64,000 nt of DNA from Sulfitobacter sp. SK011 (GCF_003352065.1 NZ_CP025803.1:2025574-2089573); one strand, 5' to 3'; counted from the first letter of the stretch, positions 34,237 to 42,856 are shown. Translations and numbers: made by a program. The notes: generated by a model not told the origin, from the letters alone.

Positions 34237-34475
34237 CGCAGGGGCGGGTTTGGCGCGTGCAGCGGCACCTCGCGACCATCATCAATAAGCCGTTGCCGCA
34301 AGATCTGGGTGTCTGGGTGACCAAGTTCCATGGCAAAGACATGGGCGTGAGTCAGGAAAAACCCTCGCGCTTGTGGATCATCCGTCGCGTCCGCTGCTGC
34401 GGTATAAAGGGTGACAAGTGCCGCCAGATCGCCCGCCGCATGGGCGGCAAGCAGGCGATCGTTCAGATCGTTCAC
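34233..34475 (-). CDS. Small helical protein coupled to the Rieske oxygenase
   Basis: This 80-residue protein begins MNDLNDRLLAAHAAGDLAALVTLYTAAADATDD and looks all-helical, like a short TPR-type repeat, with a region LTHAHVFAMELGHPDTQIL. It was not recognised. Its ATG overlaps the stop of the Rieske oxygenase gene (ATGA at 34475-34472), so translation is coupled and a partner role is likely. It has no membrane segment or signal peptide. Confidence 0.8.
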   Translation of the reverse strand: MNDLNDRLLAAHAAGDLAALVTLYTAAADATDDPQARGFFLTHAHVFAMELGHPDTQILRQRLIDDGREVPLHAPNPPLR

Positions 34476-35635
34476 TCTGCCGCCGTTGCTTTTGCGGTGC
34501 GGCCACGTTCAATACATGACGCGACCCATTGGTGAAACAGATGCGTCGGCCCATCCATCGCCGGTGAGAACCGTCCGCCATCAAAGCCGCCACCGTGCCG
34601 ACCCCGCTGCATCCCTTCAACGGCCATGATATCCTCTACGAATACCACCTGCCATTGTTCGGTGTTTTTGGCCCGCAAATTGGCCGAGGTTTCAGGCGAC
34701 GCGTAATAGAGATGCGCCGTTTCAACCGTGCGGTCCACCGCGATGGGATCAAGAAGGATCACAAAGATATGGTCACGTTGCACGCCGACCATGACGTTGG
34801 GAAGAAACGTAAGGTATTCGCCCGCTGCCTGCCATTTGTCTGAAAGGCCCGGAAAATCAGGGAAAACAGACCCGTCTTCATCTTTGATCTGGCGGTACAC
34901 ATGCGTCCCTTGCCCAGAAAATTTTCCGACGTTTTCAATATGGTAATGATCTTCAAGGCGTGAATAGGAATTCAGGCCGGGGTGGACCCAGGGCAGATGG
35001 TAGCTTTCGCAATAATTCTCAACGATGAGTTTCCAGTTGGTCTTGAGGTCAAGCTGAATGCGACTGTCGGCACCGCCATGATACACCGGCATATCAAATT
35101 CCGCCCATCGCGCCAGCAGATCGGCATGCACGACCTCAAATGGATCAGCGTTGCCCGAAATATTCACGAAAATCACATCATTCCAGATATGGCTGCGCAC
35201 TTCGATCAAACCAAGGGTCGCCTTGTCGATGGCATCATGTACGTTCTGACCTGGCCCACCCACATGCGGGGTGCTGACCAATCGGCCGTCCGTCGCATAG
35301 CACCAGCTGTGATAGGGGCAACGGATCGCCCCTTCGATCTTGCGGGGTTCTTCGACCAGTATCATGCCGCGGTGGCGGCAGATGTTCTGAAACACCCGTA
35401 CGTTGTCTTGCTTGTCGCGCACGATCAACAGCGGCATGCCCAGGAATGTGACAGGTTTGGCATCACCGATCTGAGGCACATCGGCAGCGACAGCCAGGCC
35501 GGACCAATTCTCAAAAAACACGGCGTGTTTTTCTTCGTCAAAAACACCTGCGTCAATGTAATGGGCGTTGGGCAGTCCGTTCGCTTCTGCGATGGGGCGA
35601 TGGACGCTGCTTAGATCGGTGCTGGAATGATCCAT
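34472..35635 (-). CDS. Rieske non-haem iron oxygenase, alpha subunit
   Basis: This 387-residue oxygenase has a Rieske 2Fe-2S domain with Cys86-x-His88 (NICRHRGM) and Cys106-x2-His109 (RCPYHSW), and a catalytic domain with the mononuclear iron site His213 and His218 in NYCESYHLPWVHP plus an acidic ligand probably in FVEDIMAVEG. The layout resembles oxygenases that demethylate quaternary amines or betaines (carnitine, choline, stachydrine types) as well as aromatic-ring hydroxylases. No ferredoxin or reductase gene is adjacent; an XRE regulator lies 94 bp upstream on the same strand. The substrate is unknown. Confidence 0.9.
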   Translation of the reverse strand: MDHSSTDLSSVHRPIAEANGLPNAHYIDAGVFDEEKHAVFFENWSGLAVAADVPQIGDAKPVTFLGMPLLIVRDKQDNVRVFQNICRHRGMILVEEPRKIEGAIRCPYHSWCYATDGRLVSTPHVGGPGQNVHDAIDKATLGLIEVRSHIWNDVIFVNISGNADPFEVVHADLLARWAEFDMPVYHGGADSRIQLDLKTNWKLIVENYCESYHLPWVHPGLNSYSRLEDHYHIENVGKFSGQGTHVYRQIKDEDGSVFPDFPGLSDKWQAAGEYLTFLPNVMVGVQRDHIFVILLDPIAVDRTVETAHLYYASPETSANLRAKNTEQWQVVFVEDIMAVEGMQRGRHGGGFDGGRFSPAMDGPTHLFHQWVASCIERGRTAKATAAE

Positions 35636-35729
35636 GGGTGCTCTCCTGATGGTAAGATCACCCTAGGCAATTCCGCATGCCAGTTCGTCACCGCAAGCGA
35701 CGCGACTTTATCACTGGCGACATGGCCCA

Positions 35730-36527
35730 TCAGGTAAAAGCTTCACCGGGGCGAAGCAAGCGCCGGTGATAGGGCAGCAATTCATCACTTGTGCAAAACC
35801 CGGCACTGCGCGCGGCGGGCAAAACATCGGTCATTGCCGTTCCAAGGTATTCATAAACCAACCGCGTGGCGCGCAACCCCCCGACACTCTCAGGGACGGT
35901 ACGTGTTACGTACCCAAGCCAAAAGTTGTTGTCGAATGACGCAACCCGGCTGAGATAATTAAACGAAGATGTCATTGCATTCTTGCGGCTTGCCAAGATC
36001 GAAAGACCATCTTCTTGCTGCATGACAAGGCCGCGGAATTCACGGGCCGACGCATGCGTTGGCAAGAATTGCAGTTTCATTGCCTTTTTTGTTTCAAAAC
36101 CGCGCAAATATGTATTGCTTGCGTCGCGCCGGACATGGACCAGCCCCACGATGTACAAATCTTCCGTGACAAAGCTGCGGCGGGAGAACCGATAAAACCC
36201 CGCCGGAAACAGCTCTTCTGGCACATCGCGCGCGCCAGAGCCCACAAAATCGCGCAGGAACGGGTTTGCGATTGGGTCCTGATTGCTGCCAATTTCATCA
36301 ACCGGCTGCAACAAAACCCGCGCATCAACCCCAAAAAACAGACAGATCCGCGACAAGACATCAGGCCGCGGAAAGCTCTCTCCGGACAGGTAGCGATTGA
36401 ATTGTGTGCGGTTGATCCCCAGCTGACGTGCAAGGTCCGAAATGGAATCATAACCGGTCGCAAGTGTACGTAAGTTTAGACCAAACATATTGCGTAATTG
36501 TGCAGGTGATTGGGTATTTGGGGCCAT
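35730..36527 (-). CDS. XRE-family transcriptional regulator with C-terminal sensory region
   Basis: This 265-residue protein has an N-terminal helix-turn-helix (residues about 15-65: LRTLATGYDSISDLARQLGINR, then TQFNRYLSGESFPRPDVLSRI). About 190 further residues of mixed alpha/beta character resemble no named ligand domain (ELFPAGFYRFSRRSFVTEDLY, DGLSILASRKNAMTSSFNYLSR). The start at 36527 follows AGGCGG. It is upstream of the Rieske gene on the same strand and may control it, but no operator was identified. Confidence 0.8.
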   Translation of the reverse strand: MAPNTQSPAQLRNMFGLNLRTLATGYDSISDLARQLGINRTQFNRYLSGESFPRPDVLSRICLFFGVDARVLLQPVDEIGSNQDPIANPFLRDFVGSGARDVPEELFPAGFYRFSRRSFVTEDLYIVGLVHVRRDASNTYLRGFETKKAMKLQFLPTHASAREFRGLVMQQEDGLSILASRKNAMTSSFNYLSRVASFDNNFWLGYVTRTVPESVGGLRATRLVYEYLGTAMTDVLPAARSAGFCTSDELLPYHRRLLRPGEAFT

Positions 36528-36754
36528 GATCCGCCTAAAATTGTGCCCATTTTGGATTTTGGCAATGGGGGTGGAGGAAATCAACTGCTAATCATCTCAG
36601 TTGACGCTAGTGCGCATCATAGCCGACGCTAATACGCAGCAACACCCTATGGATTACGACACAAATTGCAAGCGTACGTTGCGGTTTTTACCGTGTCACT
36701 CTACCGCACCTTGTTGATAGCAAAGGTAGGCTGACTATGGAGGTTGCACACTAG

Positions 36755-37093
36755 ATGATAGGCGTGGTTCTTTGGAGCGATCAGGATGATCGCAAAGCGG
36801 TTTTCTGGTGCGAAGACCATGGTGATCTTGCCTATTACGAAGCTGCGGATAAAGTTGCTGAAGGATCCGCCTTTTTCGATGCAGGCGATATGGTGCAATT
36901 TGATGTCGCTGTTGAGAGCAGATTGCGCAAGGCGTTTAACCCGCGCATGGTGCAGGAACAGGCATGCGCCGGGTTGCCCGAAACGCTGATGCGCACCCCC
37001 GCGCCATCCCAGCAGCCCCAGTCAGCCAAGATTATTGCCTTCAGTCTAAAGCAACGGGATGTCGCAATGCCTGTTTGCGCGATGAAAGCCTAA
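36755..37093 (+). CDS. Small conserved protein of unknown function
   Basis: This 112-residue protein begins MIGVVLWSDQDDRKAVFWCEDHGDLAYYE and continues with a DAGDMVQFDV segment and a polar C-terminus. The first half is compact and resembles small beta-rich RNA- or nucleotide-binding folds, but no family is recognised beyond an impression that it recurs in roseobacters. GGAGG at 36739-36743 lies 11 bases before the ATG. It diverges from the XRE gene across 227 bp. Confidence 0.7.
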   Translation: MIGVVLWSDQDDRKAVFWCEDHGDLAYYEAADKVAEGSAFFDAGDMVQFDVAVESRLRKAFNPRMVQEQACAGLPETLMRTPAPSQQPQSAKIIAFSLKQRDVAMPVCAMKA

Positions 37094-37112
37094 ACGGGCA
37101 GGGCCTGCCGCC

Positions 37113-37673
37113 TCATTCCCCGCGGGAAAGGGCGGCGACGCCCGTGCGTGCAACATCGGTCAGGCCCAGAGGCCGCATCAGATCGGCAAACGCATCAATT
37201 TTGTCCGGCACGCCGGTGATTTCAAACACAAAACTTTCCAGCGTGCTGTCCACAACATTGGCCCGAAAGATATCTGCAAGCCGCAGCGCCTCGACCCGGT
37301 GATCGCCCTTGCCGGCCACTTTGAACATCGCCAACTCCCGCTCAACGCTCGGCCCTTCGACGGTCAGGTCATGCACCTCGTGGACGGTGACAATTCTGCC
37401 CAGCTGTGCCTTGATCTGCTCGATCACCTGCGGCGTGCCCGAGGTGACAATCGTGATGCGGCTCAGATGCCCGGTGTGATCGACCTCTGCCACTGTCAGG
37501 CTGTCAATGTTAAACCCGCGTCCGGAAAACAGGCCAATCACCCGCGCCAGAACGCCCGGTTCGTTTTCAACCAGCACCGCGAGCGTGTGCTTTTCAATCA
37601 CGTCCGAGAAATTGGGCCGCAGGTTGTAAGCAGAGTGCGACGTCGCACCTTTTTTGAGCTTGAGAGCTGACAT
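37113..37673 (-). CDS. ilvN: Acetolactate synthase small (regulatory) subunit
   Basis: This 186-residue subunit confers valine feedback inhibition on acetolactate synthase. It has an N-terminal ACT domain (HTLAVLVENEPGVLARVIGLFSGRG, FNIDSLTVAEVDH) and the C-terminal domain of IlvN/IlvH (GKGDHRVEALRLADIFRANVV, FVFEITGVPDKIDAF). It follows ilvB by 71 bp on the same strand. Short palindromes (GGAATTCC twice, TTCCTTGAAGGAA) lie in the gap and may shape mRNA stability. Confidence 0.96.
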   Translation of the reverse strand: MSALKLKKGATSHSAYNLRPNFSDVIEKHTLAVLVENEPGVLARVIGLFSGRGFNIDSLTVAEVDHTGHLSRITIVTSGTPQVIEQIKAQLGRIVTVHEVHDLTVEGPSVERELAMFKVAGKGDHRVEALRLADIFRANVVDSTLESFVFEITGVPDKIDAFADLMRPLGLTDVARTGVAALSRGE

Positions 37674-37744
37674 GTTCTTCGTACCTTTCGTTTCGCATTG
37701 GAATTCCGCAGGAATTCCGGCCCGCCTTCCTTGAAGGAACGCGA

Positions 37745-39496
37745 TTACACCAACACTGACCCTTTTGCGTCAATCACACCTTGAGTGTCCGCTTCACCCA
37801 GCAACATCTCGTTATGCGCTTTTCCGGACGGGATCATCGGGAAACAATTCTCATGCTTTTCAACGAGGCAATCAAAGATGACCGGGCCATCATGGTTCAA
37901 CATTTCCATGATCGCGTCGTCCAGATCGTCAGGATCGGTGCACAATATTCCTTTGGCCCCAAAGGCTTCGGCCAGTTTCACAAAGTCGGGCAGGGCCTCT
38001 GACCAGCTTTGCGAATACCGCTCACCGTGCAGCAATTCCTGCCACTGGCGCACCATGCCAAGGCGTTCGTTGTTCAGGATGAATTGTTTGACGGGCAGAT
38101 TGTACTGCATTGCCGTGCCCATTTCCTGCATGTTCATCAGCCATGAGGCTTCACCCGCGACATTGATCACAAGGCTTTCAGGGTGCGCCATCTGCACCCC
38201 GATGGAGGCGGGAAAGCCATAGCCCATCGTGCCCAGCCCACCGGATGTCATCCAGCGATTGGGGTCTTCAAAGCCCAGATATTGCGCCGCCCACATCTGG
38301 TGCTGGCCCACTTCTGTGGTGATATAGCGGTCATGATCCTTGGTCAGCGCCTCAAGGCGCGACAGCGCGTATTGCGGTTTGATGATCTTGCCGGACTGCT
38401 TGAATTTCAGGCAATCAATGCTGCGCCATTCGTTGATCTTGGTCCACCACTTGGCCAGCTCCACACCATTGGTCTTGCGGCCGCGCGACTTCCAAACTTT
38501 CAACAGGTCCTCCAGCACATGACCCACATCGCCTACAATCGGGATGTCGATGCGGATGACCTTGTTGATCGATGACGGATCAATGTCGATGTGCGCTTTT
38601 TTGGACTTGGGGCTGAAATCAGGGATTGTGCCGGTGATACGGTCGTCAAACCGCGCGCCGATGTTGATCATGAGGTCGCAGTCATGCATCGCCATGTTGG
38701 CCTGATAAAGACCATGCATGCCCAGCATCCCCAACCATTTGTCGCCGGACGCCGGATAGGCCCCAAGCCCCATCAGGGTTGAGGTGATCGGAAACCCGGT
38801 GGCTTCAACCAGTTCACGCAGCAATTGCGAGGCACCCGGACCAGAGTTGATCACGCCACCACCGGTGTAAAACACCGGACGCTTGGCCTTTTCCATTGCG
38901 GCCACCAGTTCGGTGATTTCTTCCATATCGCCTTTGACGCGCGGCTGGTAATGCGAGGTCGAGGGCCTTTTCGGTGTATAGGTTCCCGTTGCAAACTGAA
39001 CGTCCTTGGGGATGTCTACCAGCACCGGACCAGGCCTGCCACTTATGGCCACATGGAATGCCTCATGCAGCACGCCGGACAGTTTGTCGGTCTCTTTTAC
39101 CAGCCAGTTGTGTTTTGTGCAGGGGCGGGTGATGCCAACGGTATCGGCCTCTTGAAAGGCGTCGGACCCGATCATGAAAGTGGGCACCTGCCCGGTGAGA
39201 ACCACAAGCGGGATGGAATCAAGCAAAGCGTCGGTCAGACCGGTCACCGCATTGGTGGCACCGGGACCAGATGTAACCAATACCACACCGGGTTTGCCGG
39301 TTGAGCGCGCATAGCCTTCGGCGGCATGCACCGCGCCCTGTTCGTGGCGCACCAGAATGTGCTTGATGCTGTTTTGCTGAAAAACCTCATCATAGATCGG
39401 TAGGACAGCGCCGCCGGGGTATCCAAATACAGTATCGACACCTTGATCAATCAAGGCTTGGACGATCATTTTGGCTCCGGTCATTTGGCGTGACAT
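37745..39496 (-). CDS. ilvB: Acetolactate synthase large (catalytic) subunit
   Basis: This 583-residue ThDP enzyme makes acetolactate or acetohydroxybutyrate, the first common step of branched-chain amino-acid synthesis. It contains VFGYPGGAVLPIYDE, the catalytic Glu in LVRHEQGAVHAAEGYAR, the FAD-binding middle domain, and the ThDP/Mg motif GDG-like region VINVAGEASWLMNMQEM with GEAS in place of the usual GDGS. The start at 39496 follows ACGGAGA. An attenuator with a Val/Ile/Leu leader peptide precedes it. Confidence 0.96.
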   Translation of the reverse strand: MSRQMTGAKMIVQALIDQGVDTVFGYPGGAVLPIYDEVFQQNSIKHILVRHEQGAVHAAEGYARSTGKPGVVLVTSGPGATNAVTGLTDALLDSIPLVVLTGQVPTFMIGSDAFQEADTVGITRPCTKHNWLVKETDKLSGVLHEAFHVAISGRPGPVLVDIPKDVQFATGTYTPKRPSTSHYQPRVKGDMEEITELVAAMEKAKRPVFYTGGGVINSGPGASQLLRELVEATGFPITSTLMGLGAYPASGDKWLGMLGMHGLYQANMAMHDCDLMINIGARFDDRITGTIPDFSPKSKKAHIDIDPSSINKVIRIDIPIVGDVGHVLEDLLKVWKSRGRKTNGVELAKWWTKINEWRSIDCLKFKQSGKIIKPQYALSRLEALTKDHDRYITTEVGQHQMWAAQYLGFEDPNRWMTSGGLGTMGYGFPASIGVQMAHPESLVINVAGEASWLMNMQEMGTAMQYNLPVKQFILNNERLGMVRQWQELLHGERYSQSWSEALPDFVKLAEAFGAKGILCTDPDDLDDAIMEMLNHDGPVIFDCLVEKHENCFPMIPSGKAHNEMLLGEADTQGVIDAKGSVLV

Positions 39497-39546
39497 CGCA
39501 TGTCTCCGTAAGTGATTTGGTTTGGATCTGTTTTGGTCTGGGCGCA

Positions 39547-39581
39547 TAAAAAAACCCCCGGTTCTGACGGGGGCGCATGGG
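39547..39581 (-). terminator. Attenuator terminator upstream of ilvB
   Basis: On the minus strand a CCCCCG stem (39573-39568), loop TCAGAAC and CGGGGG (39560-39555) are followed by seven T (39554-39548). It lies between the leader peptide and ilvB. The segment CCCATGCGC (39581-39573, minus strand), which merges into the 5' side of this stem, is a perfect complement of GCGCATGGG in the leader (39615-39607), giving the alternative antiterminator. Confidence 0.88.
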
Positions 39582-39599
39582 ATTGATTATGGTTGTCCG

Positions 39600-39647
39600 T
39601 TACCGGCCCATGCGCGTATTTCCTAGAATGACGACGACGCCGGTCAT
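39600..39647 (-). CDS. ilvB leader peptide MTGVVVILGNTRMGR (attenuator)
   Basis: This 15-codon frame is preceded by AAAGGAGCC and reads MTGVVVILGNTRMGR then TAA. Three consecutive valine codons followed by isoleucine and leucine are the hallmark of a branched-chain attenuator. If charged tRNAs are scarce, a ribosome stalled on VVVIL leaves GCGCATGGG (39615-39607) free to pair with CCCATGCGC and block the terminator. A ribosome that reaches the stop codon masks it, and transcription ends. The layout is read directly from sequence; the mechanism follows the classical ilv model. Confidence 0.88.
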   Translation of the reverse strand: MTGVVVILGNTRMGR

Positions 39648-39677
39648 GACGTGAGGCTCCTTTAAGCGTGGCGCGAC

Positions 39678-39704
39678 ATTATGAGCGGTGCGCAGGCGGG
39701 TCAA
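39678..39704 (-). promoter_or_regulatory. Candidate promoter of the ilv leader
   Basis: On the minus strand TTGACC (39704-39699) and CATAAT (39683-39678) match -35 and -10 elements well, although the spacer is only 15 bp. The leader ATG is about 31 bp downstream, which suits a short attenuator transcript. Confidence 0.45.
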
Positions 39705-39731
39705 CAGGCAATTGACAGAAATTTATGTCCC

Positions 39732-39766
39732 CAGTGTGAAAAAATTGGACATATTATTTCACAGTG
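39732..39766. promoter_or_regulatory. Inverted repeat upstream of the ilv promoter
   Basis: CAGTGTGAAA (39732-39741) and TTTCACAGTG (39757-39766) match at nine of ten positions with a 15-bp AT-rich spacer. The element lies about 28 bp upstream of the putative -35 box. It could bind a regulator such as an Lrp-type protein; alternatively it could end the convergent-side transcript of the gene stopping at 39809, although it lacks a T tract. Confidence 0.4.
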
Positions 39767-39808
39767 CGGCGGTTTGACGCAATTTAACAAATTTTGGAGT
39801 GGGGGATG

Positions 39809-40552
39809 TCAGGAAATCAGGGCCATATCGCAGCGGGCATCCTTTGCCAGCGTCTGAATCTCTTCGGCCAGGGATTTGAATTCCTGGGCGATCACCAGCA
39901 GACCCTTGCCCACATCCCCGGCGCGCGCCGCCTCGACACTGGCATTCAAGGACACCAGCCGCACATGTCTACCGATGTGTTCGAGGCGCGAAAGTCGGGT
40001 CCCCAGCGCATTGGCGGCCTGTTTGGCTGTTTCGATTTCTGCTTTGCGCCCGGCATCTATGTTGGCCCAGACATCTGAAATCACCTGAGTCATCTGGTCC
40101 CTGACCACCGGCCAGTTCTGTTCCAGAAACGCACGTGCCTGATCAAAACGCAGCGGAGTGCCGGCAGCAACGCCCTTTGCAATACGTTGGACTTCCAAAA
40201 GCACCGTTTGCATCTGGAGATTGCGTTGTGGATCCTGCGCTGCCGCCGTGCGGATCATATCAACATGCGATTGCGGCTGGCCTGCAAAAGGACCCTTGCC
40301 AAAAACCAGCGTCACATGGCGTTCAAACTGGCGGGCAATGCCCAGAAACTCATCCCGAACAACGTCGCGTGATCGTTCATCGGGCGCGGCGTGATAGGCC
40401 ATCAGCCGCATCGCCATCTGAAGGATCAAGCCACGCGTGGTAGCGACCTCATCAATAAGTACCCGCAGATTATGTTGATCCTGATCAAGGTGTGGGGTCA
40501 AAGGCGTATAGGCGCTTGGCGTGGTCTGGTGGGCGGTGGCAGATGTTTGCAC
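39809..40552 (-). CDS. Soluble chemoreceptor-tip-like protein of unknown role
   Basis: This protein of about 247 residues (GTG start at 40552, uncertain) has two recognisable parts. One, LRVLIDEVATTRGLILQMAMRLMAYHA and the next 40 residues, recalls the PilJ/NarX-type helical sensor. The other, near the C-terminus (HVRLVSLNASVEAARAGDVGKG, then LLVIAQEFKSLAEEIQTLA), is the signalling hairpin of methyl-accepting chemotaxis proteins, cut off about 13 residues later. No membrane helix or HAMP domain is seen, so it is a cytoplasmic, truncated receptor-like protein. It follows the response-regulator gene on the same strand, suggesting a link to that signalling system. Confidence 0.7.
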   Translation of the reverse strand: MQTSATAHQTTPSAYTPLTPHLDQDQHNLRVLIDEVATTRGLILQMAMRLMAYHAAPDERSRDVVRDEFLGIARQFERHVTLVFGKGPFAGQPQSHVDMIRTAAAQDPQRNLQMQTVLLEVQRIAKGVAAGTPLRFDQARAFLEQNWPVVRDQMTQVISDVWANIDAGRKAEIETAKQAANALGTRLSRLEHIGRHVRLVSLNASVEAARAGDVGKGLLVIAQEFKSLAEEIQTLAKDARCDMALIS

Positions 40553-40622
40553 AGCGAAAATTCCATTTTGCACTGGTCTAGCCTGCAATGGTAAATTTTC
40601 CCTTGCGATTGGCCCGCAGAAA

Positions 40623-41279
40623 TCAGAATGCGCTGCCCGTGCCCTGCAATACGCCATGTTCCAAGGCATAACGTGTCAGGCCAGCGGTGCTGGAGATGCC
40701 CAATTTGCGTTTGATGTTCTTGCGGTGGGTTTCAACCGTGCGGACTGAAATTTCCAGCGCCTGTGCCACGTCCTTGTTCGATTTACCTTGGGCAAGTTCC
40801 AGCAGGATCGTCTGTTCGCGTTCGGTAAGCGCCTCGCGGGCACCGCCTTGTTTTGGAGCGATGGACCCTTTTGCGCCGGTGCACAGATATTGCTCACCCA
40901 CCATGACCGTATCAATGGCCAGTTTGATCTCATCCGTTGGCACGTCTTTCAACAGATACCCCATCGCGCCGTGGCTGAGTGCAGAGGCGATGTATTCCGC
41001 ATTGTCGTGCATGGTCAGGATCACGATGTGGGTCTGGGGCCGTTGTTCCAGCACGATCTCGGTGGCGGATAATCCCCCAAGCTCAGGCATGTTGAGATCC
41101 ATCAAGATCACGTCAGGGGCCAGCGCATTGAGGTTGTCGATCAGCTCACGGCCATTTGACAGCGTGGCAACAACGTCGATATCGTCATAGCTTTCAAGGA
41201 TCGACTGAATACCCTCGGCAACCATCGGGTGATCGTCAACGATCGCGACTTTGGTGGCAGCTTTGATCGGTTCACTCAT
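40623..41279 (-). CDS. NarL/FixJ-family response regulator
   Basis: This 218-residue regulator has a receiver domain (VAIVDDHPMVAEGIQ; phospho-acceptor Asp61 in VILMDLNMPELGGL; conserved Thr and Lys in ILTMHDN and LLKDVP) and a LuxR-type helix-turn-helix (LTEREQTILLELAQGKSNKD, ISVRTVETHRKNIKRKLG). Its ATG overlaps the stop of the sensor kinase gene (ATGA at 41279-41276). Partnered with that kinase it probably activates the divergent TRAP transporter. Confidence 0.95.
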   Translation of the reverse strand: MSEPIKAATKVAIVDDHPMVAEGIQSILESYDDIDVVATLSNGRELIDNLNALAPDVILMDLNMPELGGLSATEIVLEQRPQTHIVILTMHDNAEYIASALSHGAMGYLLKDVPTDEIKLAIDTVMVGEQYLCTGAKGSIAPKQGGAREALTEREQTILLELAQGKSNKDVAQALEISVRTVETHRKNIKRKLGISSTAGLTRYALEHGVLQGTGSAF

Positions 41280-42721
41280 TGTGCAGCGACTTTCTGTTGG
41301 GGCGGTTTTGTCTTTTCAGGTGGCAGCAGATGGGTCAATGGCACGGTCGCCTCAATCGCAGTGCCGCCGCCAAGCACATCAGACAGACGCAGGGTGCCGC
41401 CAAGCTGCTCCATCCGTTCCTGCATGTTGCGCAGGCCCAGCCCCGGATTGGTGGCCGGTTTACGCCCGGCCAAGCCGTTGCCATTGTCGCTGATCTTGAG
41501 CGTTGCCCCGCGGGTATGACCACGCAGATCAATCTGCACTTTGGTCGCCCCTGAATGGCGCTCAATATTGGTCAGCGCCTCTTGGGCAATGCGGTAAAGC
41601 GCGATCTTGGCGTCATTGTCCAACCGATTGCGAAAGACCACGGTGTCAAAATGGCAGGTGATCCCGGTGCGGGTCTGAAATTCCTCGGCCAGGGTCTTGA
41701 TGGCCGGCCCAAGACCCAGATCATCCAGCACACCGGGGCGCAGGTCGCGGCTGATCCTGCGGACCTCCGAGATGGCCTCGCCCAGTGACGCAATGCCCTT
41801 GCCCAATGGGGCTGCCGCAGTGTTGTCACCGCGCTCCAACCGGCGGCGCGCATTATCAAGGGCATACCGGACACCAACCAGAATCTGGCTGATCCCGTCA
41901 TGCAATTCGCGCGCCACGCGTCCGCGTTCTTCTTCCTGGGCGTCGAACACCCGCTGCGTCAGCTTTTTCAGTTTGGCGTCGGCCAGCCTGCGTTCGCGCA
42001 AATTGATGATCATCCCGGTGCCAAACACGGCCAGAAGCGCAGTCAGCGTGATCGCACCGATATAGATAAACGTGCGCCGCACCCGCGCCTCTACATCCGC
42101 GCGCGCCGTTGCGACCGACGCCACCACATCATCAATAAAAACGCCGGTGCCAACCGCCCACCGCCATGACGGAAAGGAGGTGACATAAGTGATCATCCGC
42201 GCCTCTTCTCCGGTTGAGGGCTTGGGCCAGATATAGGAATGATAGCCCGCACCATCGCGCGCGATGCGGATCAATGCGTCAACCACAGGCGTGCCTTCGC
42301 TGTCGGTCTGTCCGGTCCAGTTCTGGTTGATCCGCTCGGTTTGGCGCGGGCTGACCAGTGCGTTTCCGTCATAATCATAGACAAAGAACTGGCCGTCATC
42401 GCCATAGATCATCGCGGCGAGTATCTGTGCCACCTGCGCTTTGGCCGTTTCATCATCGGGTGCGGCGGACCCGTAGATAAAGTAAAAGCCGTTGCGCGCC
42501 TGCGTGACGTAGTTGCGCAGTTCGGCTTTCTTGGCCTCGATCAACTGGGTCTCAAGGGTTGCGATTTCACGTTCTGCCAGCGCGCGGGACTGCAAAGCCA
42601 CCAATATTGCAATTGCGGCCACTGCCAGGATCAGCGGCACAGCCGCTAGCAAGGTCAGCTTTTGACCATAACTGGGATTGAATCGGGGGAAACGAAACAT
42701 AACACGATTCGATACCCCCAT
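41276..42721 (-). CDS. Sensor histidine kinase with extracytoplasmic cache domain (HisKA_3 type)
   Basis: This 481-residue kinase has a transmembrane helix (LTLLAAVPLILAVAAIAILVALQ), a periplasmic single-cache domain (GFYFIYGSAAPDDETAK, IYGDDGQFFVYDYDGNALVSP, SYIWPKPSTGEEARMITYV, GWRWAVGTGVF-like WRWAVGTGVFIDDV), a second helix, the phospho-acceptor region REERGRVARELHDG-like EEERGRVARELHDGISQ, and a HATPase (LYRIAQEALTNIERHS, ISDNGNG, GLGLRNMQERM). Cache domains of this type bind small organic acids. The gene diverges from the TRAP operon, so it likely senses the TRAP substrate, as MctS-type kinases do. The start could be 42721 or 42700. Confidence 0.93.
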   Translation of the reverse strand: MGVSNRVMFRFPRFNPSYGQKLTLLAAVPLILAVAAIAILVALQSRALAEREIATLETQLIEAKKAELRNYVTQARNGFYFIYGSAAPDDETAKAQVAQILAAMIYGDDGQFFVYDYDGNALVSPRQTERINQNWTGQTDSEGTPVVDALIRIARDGAGYHSYIWPKPSTGEEARMITYVTSFPSWRWAVGTGVFIDDVVASVATARADVEARVRRTFIYIGAITLTALLAVFGTGMIINLRERRLADAKLKKLTQRVFDAQEEERGRVARELHDGISQILVGVRYALDNARRRLERGDNTAAAPLGKGIASLGEAISEVRRISRDLRPGVLDDLGLGPAIKTLAEEFQTRTGITCHFDTVVFRNRLDNDAKIALYRIAQEALTNIERHSGATKVQIDLRGHTRGATLKISDNGNGLAGRKPATNPGLGLRNMQERMEQLGGTLRLSDVLGGGTAIEATVPLTHLLPPEKTKPPQQKVAAQ

Positions 42722-42838
42722 TCAGCAGCGAATCAAAGCCGGTTCGCGGCTATTGGAGGGCCATAGACAACGATGTTAGCGCCATCTGCGTGGTTTTGGG
42801 TATGCATTTCCTTTTGAAACCGGCAGATCAAAGCCCGC

Positions 42839-42856
42839 ACTACGTAGTACTAGGTA
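42839..42856. promoter_or_regulatory. Candidate response-regulator site upstream of the TRAP operon
   Basis: ACTACGTAGT (42839-42848) is a perfect 10-bp palindrome followed by ACTAGGTA. It lies about 105 bp upstream of the TRAP substrate-binding protein start, in the 231-bp region shared with the divergent kinase gene. Position and symmetry suit a NarL-type regulator, but no consensus was checked. Confidence 0.5.
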
